A DNA stretch of 64,000 bases from Trinickia diaoshuihuensis (GTDB lineage: Bacteria; Pseudomonadota; Gammaproteobacteria; Burkholderiales; Burkholderiaceae): contig NZ_QUBS01000087.1 in NCBI RefSeq assembly GCF_003390925.1, forward strand, positions 1-64,000. Direction: 5' to 3'. Below, in pieces: positions 28,172-36,538 of the stretch. The notes below the pieces were generated by a model. It saw only the letters and a list, made by a program, of their open reading frames with translations. It ran no database searches and was not told the DNA's origin. Both the position numbers and the translations under genes were made by a program. Each line of letters starts with the position of its first letter. Position 1 is the first letter of the stretch.

Positions 28172-28984
28172 ATGAAAGTTTTTTACCACGCGTGGTCGCG
28201 TTTGGCCGCCGTTGCTCTTGGCGCATTGGTCGCATTGAGTTTGACCGCCCATGCCGCCGATCCCGACAAGAAAGAAATCCGTTTCGGCGCAACGGCCGGA
28301 CCGTACGCCGATCAGATCCGCTACGGCATCAAGCCTCAGTTGGAGAAGGAGGGCTACAAGGTGACGATCGTCGAGTTCAGCGATTACGTTCAGCCGAATC
28401 TCGCGCTGGCCGATGGTGCGCTCGACGCCAATGCCTTTCAGAACGAGATCTACCTAAAGAGGTTCTCGGCGGATCACAAGCTCGCGTTGTCGGAGGTTTT
28501 GAAGGTGCCCACGGCACCCATCGGGCTTTATAGTCACAAGCACAAGCGTCTCGACGAACTGAAGGACGGCGCCAGCGTCTCCCTGCCGAACGACGTCACC
28601 AATCAGGCGCGCGCGATCATCTTGCTGCAGCAACTTGGCTGGGTGACGCTCAAGGCCGGCATCAATCCGGTGAAATCATCGGAACGCGATATCGATGCCA
28701 ATCCCCACAAGCTCAAATTGCTGCCGCTCGAAGCCGCACAGTTGCCGCGTTCGCTGGACGACGTCGACTACGCCTTCGTCAACGGCAACTTCGCGCTAGC
28801 CTCGGGCCTGAAACTCAAGGATGCGCTGTTGCTCGAAAAAATCCCACCGTACTATCTGAACCTCGTCGCGGTGCGCACGGCCGATCTGAACAAGCCCTAC
28901 GTGAAGGACATCGCGAATGCGTACAGATCGGCGGAGTTCAATCGTGTCATCGACGAACGTTTTACGGGCTTCTTGAAGCCGTGA
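28172..28984 (+). CDS. MetQ/NlpA-family ABC transporter substrate-binding protein
   Basis: This 270-residue protein has a cleavable signal (ALVALSLTAHA-ADPDKK) but no lipobox cysteine, unlike most NlpA lipoproteins. The mature part shows family motifs IRFGATAGPYADQIRYGIKP, QPNLALADGALDANAFQNE and VSLPNDVTNQARAIILLQ. It probably binds methionine or another small amino acid or sulfur compound. No permease or ATPase gene is adjacent, so it is an orphan binding protein. A strong hairpin follows its stop. Confidence 0.88.
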   Translation: MKVFYHAWSRLAAVALGALVALSLTAHAADPDKKEIRFGATAGPYADQIRYGIKPQLEKEGYKVTIVEFSDYVQPNLALADGALDANAFQNEIYLKRFSADHKLALSEVLKVPTAPIGLYSHKHKRLDELKDGASVSLPNDVTNQARAIILLQQLGWVTLKAGINPVKSSERDIDANPHKLKLLPLEAAQLPRSLDDVDYAFVNGNFALASGLKLKDALLLEKIPPYYLNLVAVRTADLNKPYVKDIANAYRSAEFNRVIDERFTGFLKP

Positions 28985-28993
28985 AATCGATGA

Positions 28994-29023
28994 CCGGCCG
29001 ATACCGCCCGAGGTATCGGCCGG
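28994..29023 (+). terminator. GC-rich hairpin after the NlpA-type gene
   Basis: CCGGCCGATACC (28994-29005) and GGTATCGGCCGG (29012-29023) form a perfect 12-bp stem with a 6-nt loop, starting 9 bp after the stop codon. There is no strong T-run, so it may be rho-assisted or a 3' stabiliser. Confidence 0.6.
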
Positions 29024-29094
29024 CCGGTCGTTTGACGGCGCCGCTTGGATCATCGACTATATTGTCGAGCAGTTCGATGATATGCGATGGACAC

Positions 29095-29490
29095 ATGAGC
29101 GATACGATGACGACTACTTTCGACGAGGAAACGACGGCGGCGATTGCCGCATTTGCCGAACTGGATTTCGATACGGCCATGCAGGCGCTGCGCGCCGAGG
29201 CCGACTACGATCGTGAACGAGACCAGTGGATCTCGAGCTACATCGAGGAGAACGGCGGCGGCGCGGACGACGCGCAATACGATGCGTTGCATGCCGAGGC
29301 GAAAACCACGCCCGAATTCGCGCAGTTCATGGACACCGTTCGTAGGGAACTCCTCGACTACTTCGGCGTGACCGACGATCAACTCGACTGCGTGATTGTG
29401 CTTCGCCACGACGACAGCGATGAGCTTTGGGCCGAAGTCAATCGGCGGCGGACCGCACTGGGGACCGGGGAAGTGCGCGGCGATCTGTGA
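29095..29490 (+). CDS. hypothetical acidic protein
   Basis: This 131-residue, strongly acidic protein starts at ATG 29095 (MSDTMTTTFDEETT); an in-frame ATG at 28981 overlaps the upstream hairpin and is unlikely. It is predicted to be mostly helical (AAIAAFAELDFDTAMQALRA; FAQFMDTVRRELLDYFG), with no signal peptide or membrane segment. I do not recognise a family. It is followed after 66 bp by a SnoaL-like gene. Confidence 0.65.
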   Translation: MSDTMTTTFDEETTAAIAAFAELDFDTAMQALRAEADYDRERDQWISSYIEENGGGADDAQYDALHAEAKTTPEFAQFMDTVRRELLDYFGVTDDQLDCVIVLRHDDSDELWAEVNRRRTALGTGEVRGDL

Positions 29491-29556
29491 TCGGTGCCTT
29501 TCACGGGACGCAGGCGTGCCGGACGGATGGACTGTCGACGGAAATAGGAGGTTCTG

Positions 29557-29943
29557 ATGCCCGATGGCGACCTAGCCGCCATTTATCGAAGCTATCTGGA
29601 TTGCCTGAACAACCGGGAATGGGCCTCGCTCGGCCGTTTCGTCGACGACGATGTCAGCCACAACGGTCGGGCGATTGGTTTATCGGGCTATCGCAACATG
29701 CTCGAACGAGACGTCGACGATATACCCGACTTGCGCTTCGATATCGAACTGCTTGTGACCGAGCCTCCTTTCGTTGCAAGCCGTCTTCGGTTCGATTGCA
29801 GCCCCAAGCATATGTTCCTCGGATTGCACGTCGGCGGTAAGCGAATCTCCTTCGCGGAGAATGTGTTCTACGCGTTTCGCGGCGGAAAGATCGTACAGGT
29901 GTGGTCCGTGATCGACAAAAGCGCAATCGAAGCGCAACTATGA
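29557..29943 (+). CDS. SnoaL/NTF2-like (ester-cyclase type) protein
   Basis: This 128-residue protein has the cystatin-like alpha+beta fold pattern of SnoaL/NTF2 proteins: AIYRSYLDCLNNREWASLGRF, VDDDVSHNGRAIGLSGYRNM and FAENVFYAFRGGKIVQVWSV. GGAGG lies 7 bp before the ATG. Bacterial stand-alone members are annotated as ester cyclases, but the substrate is unknown and no biosynthetic cluster surrounds it. Confidence 0.82.
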   Translation: MPDGDLAAIYRSYLDCLNNREWASLGRFVDDDVSHNGRAIGLSGYRNMLERDVDDIPDLRFDIELLVTEPPFVASRLRFDCSPKHMFLGLHVGGKRISFAENVFYAFRGGKIVQVWSVIDKSAIEAQL

Positions 29944-29949
29944 TCCAGG

Positions 29950-30519
29950 CTAGGCATGAATGGTTTCGCCGCGATCGAGCATGCCGATGAACTCTTCGAT
30001 CTTGCGGGCGCGCGTTTCAGGCCTTTTGACGTTCTGTAACCGAAACAGGATCGCGTAGCGGTTTCGGCCGCTCAGCGTCGCAAAGAAGGCACTCGCCGTG
30101 GGATTGGCGTCGAGCGCGGCCTGCAGGTCCTCCGGTACGACCGAGTTGCTGGGTGAGGTATAGGCCGCCTCCCAGCGGCCGTCCGCTTTGGCTTTCTCGA
30201 TTTCTCGCATGCCCGAGTCAAGCATTCTGCCTGCGCGGATCAGCGCTTCGGCTCGATCTCTGTTCAGTCTAGACCAGCTGCTTTTAGCGGAACGTCGAGT
30301 GAAACGCTGCAACCAGTACGCTTCGTTTTCAGTTTGCTTTTGACCGTCGATCCAGCCATGGCAAAGGGCGCTTTCCAGCGCTTGTTCATAAGTCAAGGTT
30401 TTTTGCCCGGCGCCTTTTTTGGCGAAGCGCAACCATATCGCGGCAGAGGCGCCGCCGTTTAACCTCAACCAGTTTTCCCATTCGTTCTGGTCAAGAAATG
30501 TCAGCCGAGGCTCGGTCAT
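29950..30519 (-). CDS. YdeI/OmpD-associated family protein
   Basis: This 189-residue cytoplasmic protein has the DUF1801/YdeI pattern: WENWLRLNGGASAAIWLRFAKKG, ALCHGWIDGQKQ, YWLQRFTRRSAKSSWSRLN and a C-terminal DUF1905-like tail (NRYAILFRLQNVKRPETRARK). Family members are linked to peptide or stress resistance, without a defined reaction. It sits 22 bp upstream of an MFS gene on the same strand. Confidence 0.85.
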   Translation of the reverse strand: MTEPRLTFLDQNEWENWLRLNGGASAAIWLRFAKKGAGQKTLTYEQALESALCHGWIDGQKQTENEAYWLQRFTRRSAKSSWSRLNRDRAEALIRAGRMLDSGMREIEKAKADGRWEAAYTSPSNSVVPEDLQAALDANPTASAFFATLSGRNRYAILFRLQNVKRPETRARKIEEFIGMLDRGETIHA

Positions 30520-30541
30520 ATTAAATCCGCATGGTTCTCTA

Positions 30542-31843
30542 CTAAGACCTGATTCGTGCGCCGGCGATCAGCGAAAGCAGGCAGCCTATCGCTAGATAGC
30601 CGGCGACCAGATGCCACGAACCGCCCGCGAGGCTCGTGAGCGCCACCGCGATGAAGGGGGTGAAGCCGCCGCCGACCACGCTCGCGAATTGGTATCCGAC
30701 GCCGGCCCCGCTGTAGCGGTATTGCGCGCCGAACAATTCGGTGAAGAGCGGCTGCTGCACGCTCACCACCATGTCGTGCCCGATGTTGGCAAGCAACACT
30801 GAGAAGATCACGATCCAAATCGTTGCGCGCGCCTCCAATGCCGCGAAGAACGGAACAGCGCCTATCAAGCCGATCGCGGCTCCGATCAAATAGATTCGCT
30901 TGAGTCCATGCCGATCGGCGAGCCAAGCGAAACAGGGGATCGTCACGCAACTGATTGCACCGACGAGCAACCCGATATTCAGAAACAAATCGCGAGACAT
31001 GCCGAGGCGCGTCGTTGAGTAGCTTAACGCGAACGTCGTGACGATATACATCGAGAACAATTCCGCCAGCCGCATCGCGACGATGTAAGCGAATGCCTTC
31101 GGATGGCGCGTCAGCGCTTCGATGACAGGCAGTTTCAACTTGCGATGCTGATGCTCCACTGTTTCGACGAATTCCGCCGACTCGTCCGTGCTCGCGCGTA
31201 CCCATAGCCCGATCCCGACCAAGACGATGCTGAAGACGAAGGGCAGGCGCCACCCCCACGAGCGAAACGCCGAGTCGCCGAGCCAGTGGCTCAGCAACGA
31301 GACGAAGCCGGTGGCAAGCACGAGGCCTACGCCGTAGCCCACCTGCACGCCGCTGCTGTAGAACGCTTTGTTGCCGCGCGGCGCGCTCTCGACCGCCATT
31401 AGTGCGGCGCCCCCCCATTCGCCGCCCACGGTAAAGCCTTGGACCGCTCGTAGTGTCACGAGCAGGACGGGTGCCCACCACCCGATCGTCGAAAACGTCG
31501 GCAAAAGCCCGATCGCGACAGTGGACAAGCCCATCATCATGACGGTCAGCACGAGCATCCGCTTGCGCCCGAGCCGGTCGCCATAGTGACCGAATACGAT
31601 GCCGCCCAACGGACGAAAGAGGAAACCTACGCCGAACGTTGCGAAGGCCGCGAGCGTCCCCATGGTCGGACTGACTTTCGGAAAGAATGCGGCGTTGAAG
31701 ACGAGCGCCGCAACGATGCCGTAGAGCAGGAAGTCGTACCAGTCGACGACGGCGCCGACGAAGCTACCGATCGCCGCTCGTTGAGCCTGGGCCGCGGGTT
31801 TGTCATGCGACGCGGCATTTACGGCGTCGAGGTTCGGGGTCAT
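30542..31843 (-). CDS. MHS-family MFS transporter
   Basis: This 433-residue protein has about 12 membrane helices and metabolite:H+ symporter motifs: SFVGAVVDWYDFLLYG, GHYGDRLGRKRML, RAVQGFTVGGEWGGAALM and the second-half repeat FAWLADRHGLKRI. Close in type to shikimate or alpha-ketoglutarate permeases; substrate not determinable. It is divergent from a CoA-transferase gene, sharing a 190-bp intergenic region with inverted half-sites, so it may belong to the same regulon. Confidence 0.86.
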   Translation of the reverse strand: MTPNLDAVNAASHDKPAAQAQRAAIGSFVGAVVDWYDFLLYGIVAALVFNAAFFPKVSPTMGTLAAFATFGVGFLFRPLGGIVFGHYGDRLGRKRMLVLTVMMMGLSTVAIGLLPTFSTIGWWAPVLLVTLRAVQGFTVGGEWGGAALMAVESAPRGNKAFYSSGVQVGYGVGLVLATGFVSLLSHWLGDSAFRSWGWRLPFVFSIVLVGIGLWVRASTDESAEFVETVEHQHRKLKLPVIEALTRHPKAFAYIVAMRLAELFSMYIVTTFALSYSTTRLGMSRDLFLNIGLLVGAISCVTIPCFAWLADRHGLKRIYLIGAAIGLIGAVPFFAALEARATIWIVIFSVLLANIGHDMVVSVQQPLFTELFGAQYRYSGAGVGYQFASVVGGGFTPFIAVALTSLAGGSWHLVAGYLAIGCLLSLIAGARIRS

Positions 31844-31991
31844 CCGTTGTCTCCTGCTGTGTTTCCAAAAGTGTACGTTGCGCGCGGCACGGCGGCGTCA
31901 CTCATCCATCCCCATATCGTATTACACGCGCGGGTAATCCCCGATACCTCTCGGGTCGTGACACGCCCTAGCATCTCGTTGTGATTTTTAT

Positions 31992-32017
31992 AGAACGTCG
32001 TTCTGTACAGTAGAACG
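31992..32017. promoter_or_regulatory. triple AGAACG/CGTTCT half-site cluster (probable IclR operator)
   Basis: AGAACG (31992-31997), CGTTCT (31999-32004) and AGAACG (32012-32017) form two overlapping inverted repeats, 18 bp before the CoA-transferase start. Regularly spaced half-sites upstream of a catabolic operon that ends in an IclR gene make it the best candidate site for that regulator. Confidence 0.6.
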
Positions 32018-32035
32018 AATCGCAATGAGACGCTT

Positions 32036-33247
32036 ATGGGTTCACTACCGCTTTCCGGCATTCGTGTCCTGGATTTGTCCAATGTCCTCTCGGGGCCGTT
32101 TTGCACCTACCAGCTCGCACTACTCGGTGCCGACGTCCTCAAGATCGAAAATCCCGATGGCGGCGATCTCGCTCGCCGCTTAGGGGCCGATCCCACGGCG
32201 TCGGCGCGCAATATGGGCGCATCGTTCGTCGCGGTGAACGCGGGCAAGGAGTCGATGACGCTCAATCTGAAGCACGAGGCCGGCAAGGAGATCCTGCGTA
32301 GGCTCGTGACCGAGGCAGAAGTATTGGTCGAAAACTTCCGCCCGGGCGTGATGGAGCGCCTAGGGTTGAGCGCGCAATCGTTGCTCGCGCTCAATCCGCG
32401 CCTGGTCTACTGCGCGATCTCCGGGTTCGGCACTGATGGGCCGCTCGCGCATCGGCCGGCATACGATCAGATCATTCAGGGCATGTCGGGTGCGATGAGC
32501 GTCACCGGCGATGCCCAGACTGCACCGTTGCGCGTGGGTTATCCGGTCGCGGATACCGTCGGTGGCATGAGCGCGGCACTCGCTATCTGCGCGGCGGTGC
32601 TCGCTTCGCAACGCACCGGCGAAGGAACCATCATCGACGTGTCGATGCTCGAGGCGACCATCTCGACCATGGGCTGGGTCGTCTCCAATTACCTTAACGC
32701 GGGTGTCGAACCCGTACCCATGGGCAACGAGAATTTCACCGCGGCACCGTCGGGCAGCTTTGCTTGCGGGGAAGGCACCTTGAATATTGCCGCAAACGAA
32801 ACCAAACAATTTACGGCGCTGTGCGAGGTCATCGGCCGTCCCGAACTTGCGCGAGACGCGCGATTTAGCGAACGCGACGCGCGCAAGCGGCACCGTGCCG
32901 CGCTCAAGCACGAAATCGAGGACGCACTGCGTGTCGATAGCGCGAGGAACTGGGAAGCGCGCCTCATCGCCGCCGGCGTGCCGGCGGGACTGGTTTTGAG
33001 CGTACCCGATGCGATTTCCCAACCGCAAATCGCTGGGCGCCAATTCATTCACGAATTCAACGACGGTACGACCGTGCAGCGCGTCACCCGAGCGGGTTTT
33101 CGCTTGCTCGATGCCGAGGGCGAACCGATCTCCGGCGGACCCGTCAAGCGCGCACCCCATTTATCCGAGCACACGCACGCGCGTCTAGAGCGGCTCGCGT
33201 TCGATGCAAGCGCAATCGCGCGGCTCAGGGACGAAGGCGCAATCTGA
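32036..33247 (+). CDS. CaiB/BaiF (class III) CoA-transferase
   Basis: This 403-residue formyl-CoA-transferase-type enzyme carries RVLDLSNVLSGPFCTYQLAL, GADVLKIENP, NLKHEAGKEILRRL, VENFRPGVMERLG and the catalytic aspartate D144 in RPAYDQIIQGMSG. It would move CoA from a donor such as succinyl- or acetyl-CoA to a carboxylic acid. It is the first gene of an operon with an MFS transporter, a citryl-CoA-lyase-like enzyme, an SMP-30 lactonase and an IclR regulator, so its acceptor is probably a citrate- or citramalate-like acid. Confidence 0.88.
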   Translation: MGSLPLSGIRVLDLSNVLSGPFCTYQLALLGADVLKIENPDGGDLARRLGADPTASARNMGASFVAVNAGKESMTLNLKHEAGKEILRRLVTEAEVLVENFRPGVMERLGLSAQSLLALNPRLVYCAISGFGTDGPLAHRPAYDQIIQGMSGAMSVTGDAQTAPLRVGYPVADTVGGMSAALAICAAVLASQRTGEGTIIDVSMLEATISTMGWVVSNYLNAGVEPVPMGNENFTAAPSGSFACGEGTLNIAANETKQFTALCEVIGRPELARDARFSERDARKRHRAALKHEIEDALRVDSARNWEARLIAAGVPAGLVLSVPDAISQPQIAGRQFIHEFNDGTTVQRVTRAGFRLLDAEGEPISGGPVKRAPHLSEHTHARLERLAFDASAIARLRDEGAI

Positions 33248-33289
33248 CGATTTGACACGGTGCGTCTAGACACCTGATTGGAGGAAGAC

Positions 33290-34750
33290 ATGAAAACGAC
33301 ACTTGTTGCGGGAGCGATTCCGCCTGTATCCAGTGAATCGACGCACGAAACGCCGTTGACCGTCGATCACCATCCGCAGGCGCGCGCGATCGTCGCCCGC
33401 CTGGATCGACTGCCCGCCACGCGCCATATCTGGAGCATCGTATTCTTACTATCGCTGGGCGGCTGCTTTGAGTTTTACGACTTGTTCATGACGGGGTACA
33501 TCGCGCCGGGTCTCACGGCGAGCGGATTGTTCGTCAAGACATCGACATCGATCTTCGCGATGAACGGCATCGCCGCATTCGTCGCGGCAACCTTCACGGG
33601 GCTGTTTATCGGCACGTTGGGGCTTGGCTTTTTAGCCGATCGGTTCGGGCGGCGCCGCATCTTCGTCGTGGCATTGCTCGCCTATACCGCGGCCAGTGTG
33701 CTGATGGCGTTGCAGCACAGCGCACTCGGCGTAAATGTGTGCCGCCTGCTGGCGGGCATCGGCTTGGGTGTCGAAATGGTGACGATCAATACCTATGTCG
33801 CCGAACTGATACCGAAAAATCTGAGAGGCCGCGCGTTCGCGATCACTCAAATCGTGCCGTACTGCGCGGTACCCGCTGTCGCGCTGATGTCTTGGTGGCT
33901 CGTGCCGATGCACCCTCTGGGCATGGACGGTTGGCGCTGGGTCGTGCTTGCGAGTGCGCTCGGCGCGGCGGTGGTCTGGCTGATTCGCCTCGGTATCCCG
34001 GAAAGCCCGCGCTGGCTGGTCGCTCAAGGCCGTCTAGATGATGCCGGGCGTGTGACGGCACACATCGAGCGGATCGTCGAACGGCAGTATGGCCGGGCAT
34101 TGCCCGAGCCTGCGCCTCAAGAATACGAGGTGCCGATGATCGAGCGAAGGTTTCGCGACGTACTGAAGGCGCCGTATCTGAAACGCACGGTCATGTTGTC
34201 GTTGTTCAACGCCGTCCAGGTCATCGGTTTTTATGGATTCAGCAATTGGATTCCGTCGCTGCTGGCGAATAAGGGCTTCGGCCTGGTTCACAGCCTGCAA
34301 TATTCCTTCATGATGTCGCTTGCGCTGCCGCTGGGACCGGCATTGTTCTTCTATTTTGCCGACAAGGTCGAACGCAAATGGAGCCTGGTCGGAGCCTCCG
34401 GGGCGGTTGCAGCGTTTGGTCTGTTGTTCGCGAATCAAACGAGCCCTTCGGGTCTGATCGCCTTCGGGCTCTGCATGAATCTTGCGCTCACGATCATGAG
34501 CTACTCGTTCCAAACCTATCAATCGGAACTCTATCCGACTGAAATCCGCGCACGCGCGATCGGCTTCGTCTATTCATGGAGCCGGCTAAGCGCGATTTTC
34601 TCAGGGTTTGTCGTCGCATTCTTTTTGCGCGATTTCGGCGCGACGGGTGTCTTCTACCTGATTACCGGCTGCATGGTTTCCGTCATGCTGCTGATCGGGG
34701 CCATGGGACCGTCGACGAAGGGCCTCGCGCTCGAAGACATCAATCGCTGA
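33290..34750 (+). CDS. MFS transporter (sugar/acid-porter type)
   Basis: This 486-residue protein has about 12 helices with an N-terminal cytoplasmic extension of about 45 residues. Motifs are GCFEFYDLFMTGYIAPGL, LADRFGRRRIFVV, RLLAGIGLGVEMVTINTYVA, LIPKNLRGRAFA and the IPESPRWLVAQGR loop after helix 6. ATG 33290 follows GGAGGAAG. It is second gene of the CoA-transferase operon and presumably imports the pathway substrate. Confidence 0.86.
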   Translation: MKTTLVAGAIPPVSSESTHETPLTVDHHPQARAIVARLDRLPATRHIWSIVFLLSLGGCFEFYDLFMTGYIAPGLTASGLFVKTSTSIFAMNGIAAFVAATFTGLFIGTLGLGFLADRFGRRRIFVVALLAYTAASVLMALQHSALGVNVCRLLAGIGLGVEMVTINTYVAELIPKNLRGRAFAITQIVPYCAVPAVALMSWWLVPMHPLGMDGWRWVVLASALGAAVVWLIRLGIPESPRWLVAQGRLDDAGRVTAHIERIVERQYGRALPEPAPQEYEVPMIERRFRDVLKAPYLKRTVMLSLFNAVQVIGFYGFSNWIPSLLANKGFGLVHSLQYSFMMSLALPLGPALFFYFADKVERKWSLVGASGAVAAFGLLFANQTSPSGLIAFGLCMNLALTIMSYSFQTYQSELYPTEIRARAIGFVYSWSRLSAIFSGFVVAFFLRDFGATGVFYLITGCMVSVMLLIGAMGPSTKGLALEDINR

Positions 34751-34768
34751 TTTGATTTGGAACCCGAA

Positions 34769-35605
34769 ATGACAGATACCCGCGACCTCGAGTCGCTCGC
34801 CGCCGACTATTGGAGCACGTCGATCGTCGACATTCATCCGGGCTCGATCCGTGTGCGCGGCTACCCGATTCAGGAGTTGATCGGCACAATCGGCTTTGCG
34901 CAAATGATCTGGCTGATGCTGCGTGGGGAATTGCCCTCGCCGGGCCAGGCGCGATTATTGGAGGCCGCGCTGGTGGCGTCCGTCGATCATGGTCCTCATG
35001 CGCCGTCGATCGCTATTTCGCGGATGGCCGTCAGTTGCGGCTTGCCGTTGAATGGAGCGATGGCTTCGGCACTCAATACGCTCGATGACGTGCATGGCGG
35101 CGCCGGGCAGCAAGCCGTCGAACTTTTTCACGCGATCGATCGCGAACAAACGCAAGGTGCGACGCTCGAGGAAGCCGTCGCGCGGTCGGTCGATGCGTTC
35201 GTCGCCGTTCATGGCAAGTATCTGCCGGGCTTCGGGCATCGATTCCATCCCGTCGATCCGCGTGCCGGTCGGCTGTTGGCGATGGTCGATGAAGCGGCGG
35301 CGGCCGGTGTCGTGACGGGACGGTACGCCGCGATAGCATGCGGTATCGAGGCGTACTTGAAAGCGCGCAAGGGGCGGACGATCCCAATGAACATCGACGG
35401 GGCGACGGCGGTCATCTATGCCGAGCTAGGCTTTGAGCCCGAGCTGGCCCGCGGTGTTTTCTGCCTTTCGCGAGCGGTAGGCATTTTGTCGCACGCATGG
35501 GAACAACGCGGACGTGCCGAACGCAACAAAGGCCCGATGCCTCGTCAGATGCCGTATCGATATACCGGCAAGCCCGAGCGTCATTACCCGGGAGACGATC
35601 AATGA
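34769..35605 (+). CDS. citrate-synthase-superfamily citryl-CoA-lyase-like enzyme
   Basis: This 278-residue protein of the citrate synthase superfamily keeps the three catalytic positions: H109 (DDVHGGAGQ), H157 (GFGHRFH) and D210 (NIDGATAV). It lacks the large N-terminal domain of true citrate synthases and is the length of citryl-CoA lyases, which cleave citryl-CoA to acetyl-CoA and oxaloacetate. ATG 34769 (MTDTRDLESL) is chosen over 34757. Its TGA overlaps the next ATG (ATGA). With the CoA-transferase upstream it suggests activation and then retro-aldol/Claisen cleavage of a citrate-like acyl-CoA. Confidence 0.8.
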   Translation: MTDTRDLESLAADYWSTSIVDIHPGSIRVRGYPIQELIGTIGFAQMIWLMLRGELPSPGQARLLEAALVASVDHGPHAPSIAISRMAVSCGLPLNGAMASALNTLDDVHGGAGQQAVELFHAIDREQTQGATLEEAVARSVDAFVAVHGKYLPGFGHRFHPVDPRAGRLLAMVDEAAAAGVVTGRYAAIACGIEAYLKARKGRTIPMNIDGATAVIYAELGFEPELARGVFCLSRAVGILSHAWEQRGRAERNKGPMPRQMPYRYTGKPERHYPGDDQ

Positions 35606-36504
35606 GCTGGTATCCCGCACCTCGGCTGGTCGAAACGAGCATTCATACGGCGATGCCGGACGCATTGCGCAAGCATGGCGTCGTGACGGAGTGGTCGCGC
35701 GCCAACAAGGGCGGCGCGGCAATCGACTGCTTCATCGAAGGGCCCTGTTTCGATTCCCGCGGCAATCTGTATGTCGTGGATATCCCGCATGGGCGCATCT
35801 TGCGGATTTCCCCCGACCTCGAATGGCGCGTGATCGCGGATTACGACGGCGAGCCGAACGGGCTCGCGTGGCACCCCGAGCATCGGCTCATCATCGCGGA
35901 CTATAAGAACGGCGTGATGAAGCTCGATCCGGAACGAGGGGACGTGCAGCCGCTGCTCACGCGGCGTAACAGCGAACGTTTCAAAGGCGTCAACGATCTC
36001 ATCGTGGCGCGCAACGGCGACATCTATTTCACCGATCAAGGGCAGACGGGGCTGCATGACCCGACCGGGCGTGTATTTCGCTTAACCGCTAGCGGCCGGC
36101 TCGATTGCCTCATCGACAACGGCCCGAGCCCCAATGGTCTCGTGCTCGATGCGAACGAGAAGGTGCTATTCGTGGCAATGACGCGCGACAACGCGATATG
36201 GCGCTTGCCGTTGCTTGGCGACGGCACCACGAGTAAGGTCGGGCGGTTCGCGCAGTTCTACGGCATCAGCGGCCCGGATGGCTTGACGCTGGATGCTCAG
36301 GGCAATCTGTTTGTCGCGCATGCGTCGCTTGGCGCGGTTTTCGTTCTCAACCCGCATGGGGAAGGCATCGCGAAGATCGAATCGTGCGCGGGCCGCACGA
36401 TTACCAACGTCGCGTTCGGTGGGCCGGGGGGGCAAACGCTTTTCATCACGGATTCGAGCAGCGGATCGGTGTTGCGCGCCGATTGGAGCGAGCGGGGGGC
36501 TTAG
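35602..36504 (+). CDS. SMP-30/gluconolaconase-family lactonase
   Basis: This 300-residue six-bladed beta-propeller hydrolase has metal-ligand candidates E46 (FIEGPCFD), N131 (KGVNDL) and D226 (SGPDGLTLD), matching the E/N/D set of SMP-30 enzymes, with repeated GNLYV/GDIYF blade motifs. It would hydrolyse a lactone to a hydroxy acid. Translationally coupled to the lyase gene by ATGA. In this operon the product is plausibly the acid activated by the CoA-transferase. Confidence 0.85.
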   Translation: MSWYPAPRLVETSIHTAMPDALRKHGVVTEWSRANKGGAAIDCFIEGPCFDSRGNLYVVDIPHGRILRISPDLEWRVIADYDGEPNGLAWHPEHRLIIADYKNGVMKLDPERGDVQPLLTRRNSERFKGVNDLIVARNGDIYFTDQGQTGLHDPTGRVFRLTASGRLDCLIDNGPSPNGLVLDANEKVLFVAMTRDNAIWRLPLLGDGTTSKVGRFAQFYGISGPDGLTLDAQGNLFVAHASLGAVFVLNPHGEGIAKIESCAGRTITNVAFGGPGGQTLFITDSSSGSVLRADWSERGA

Positions 36505-36538
36505 CGGTAAAATGGCGCCGCTACTTTCTTCGCTATCC

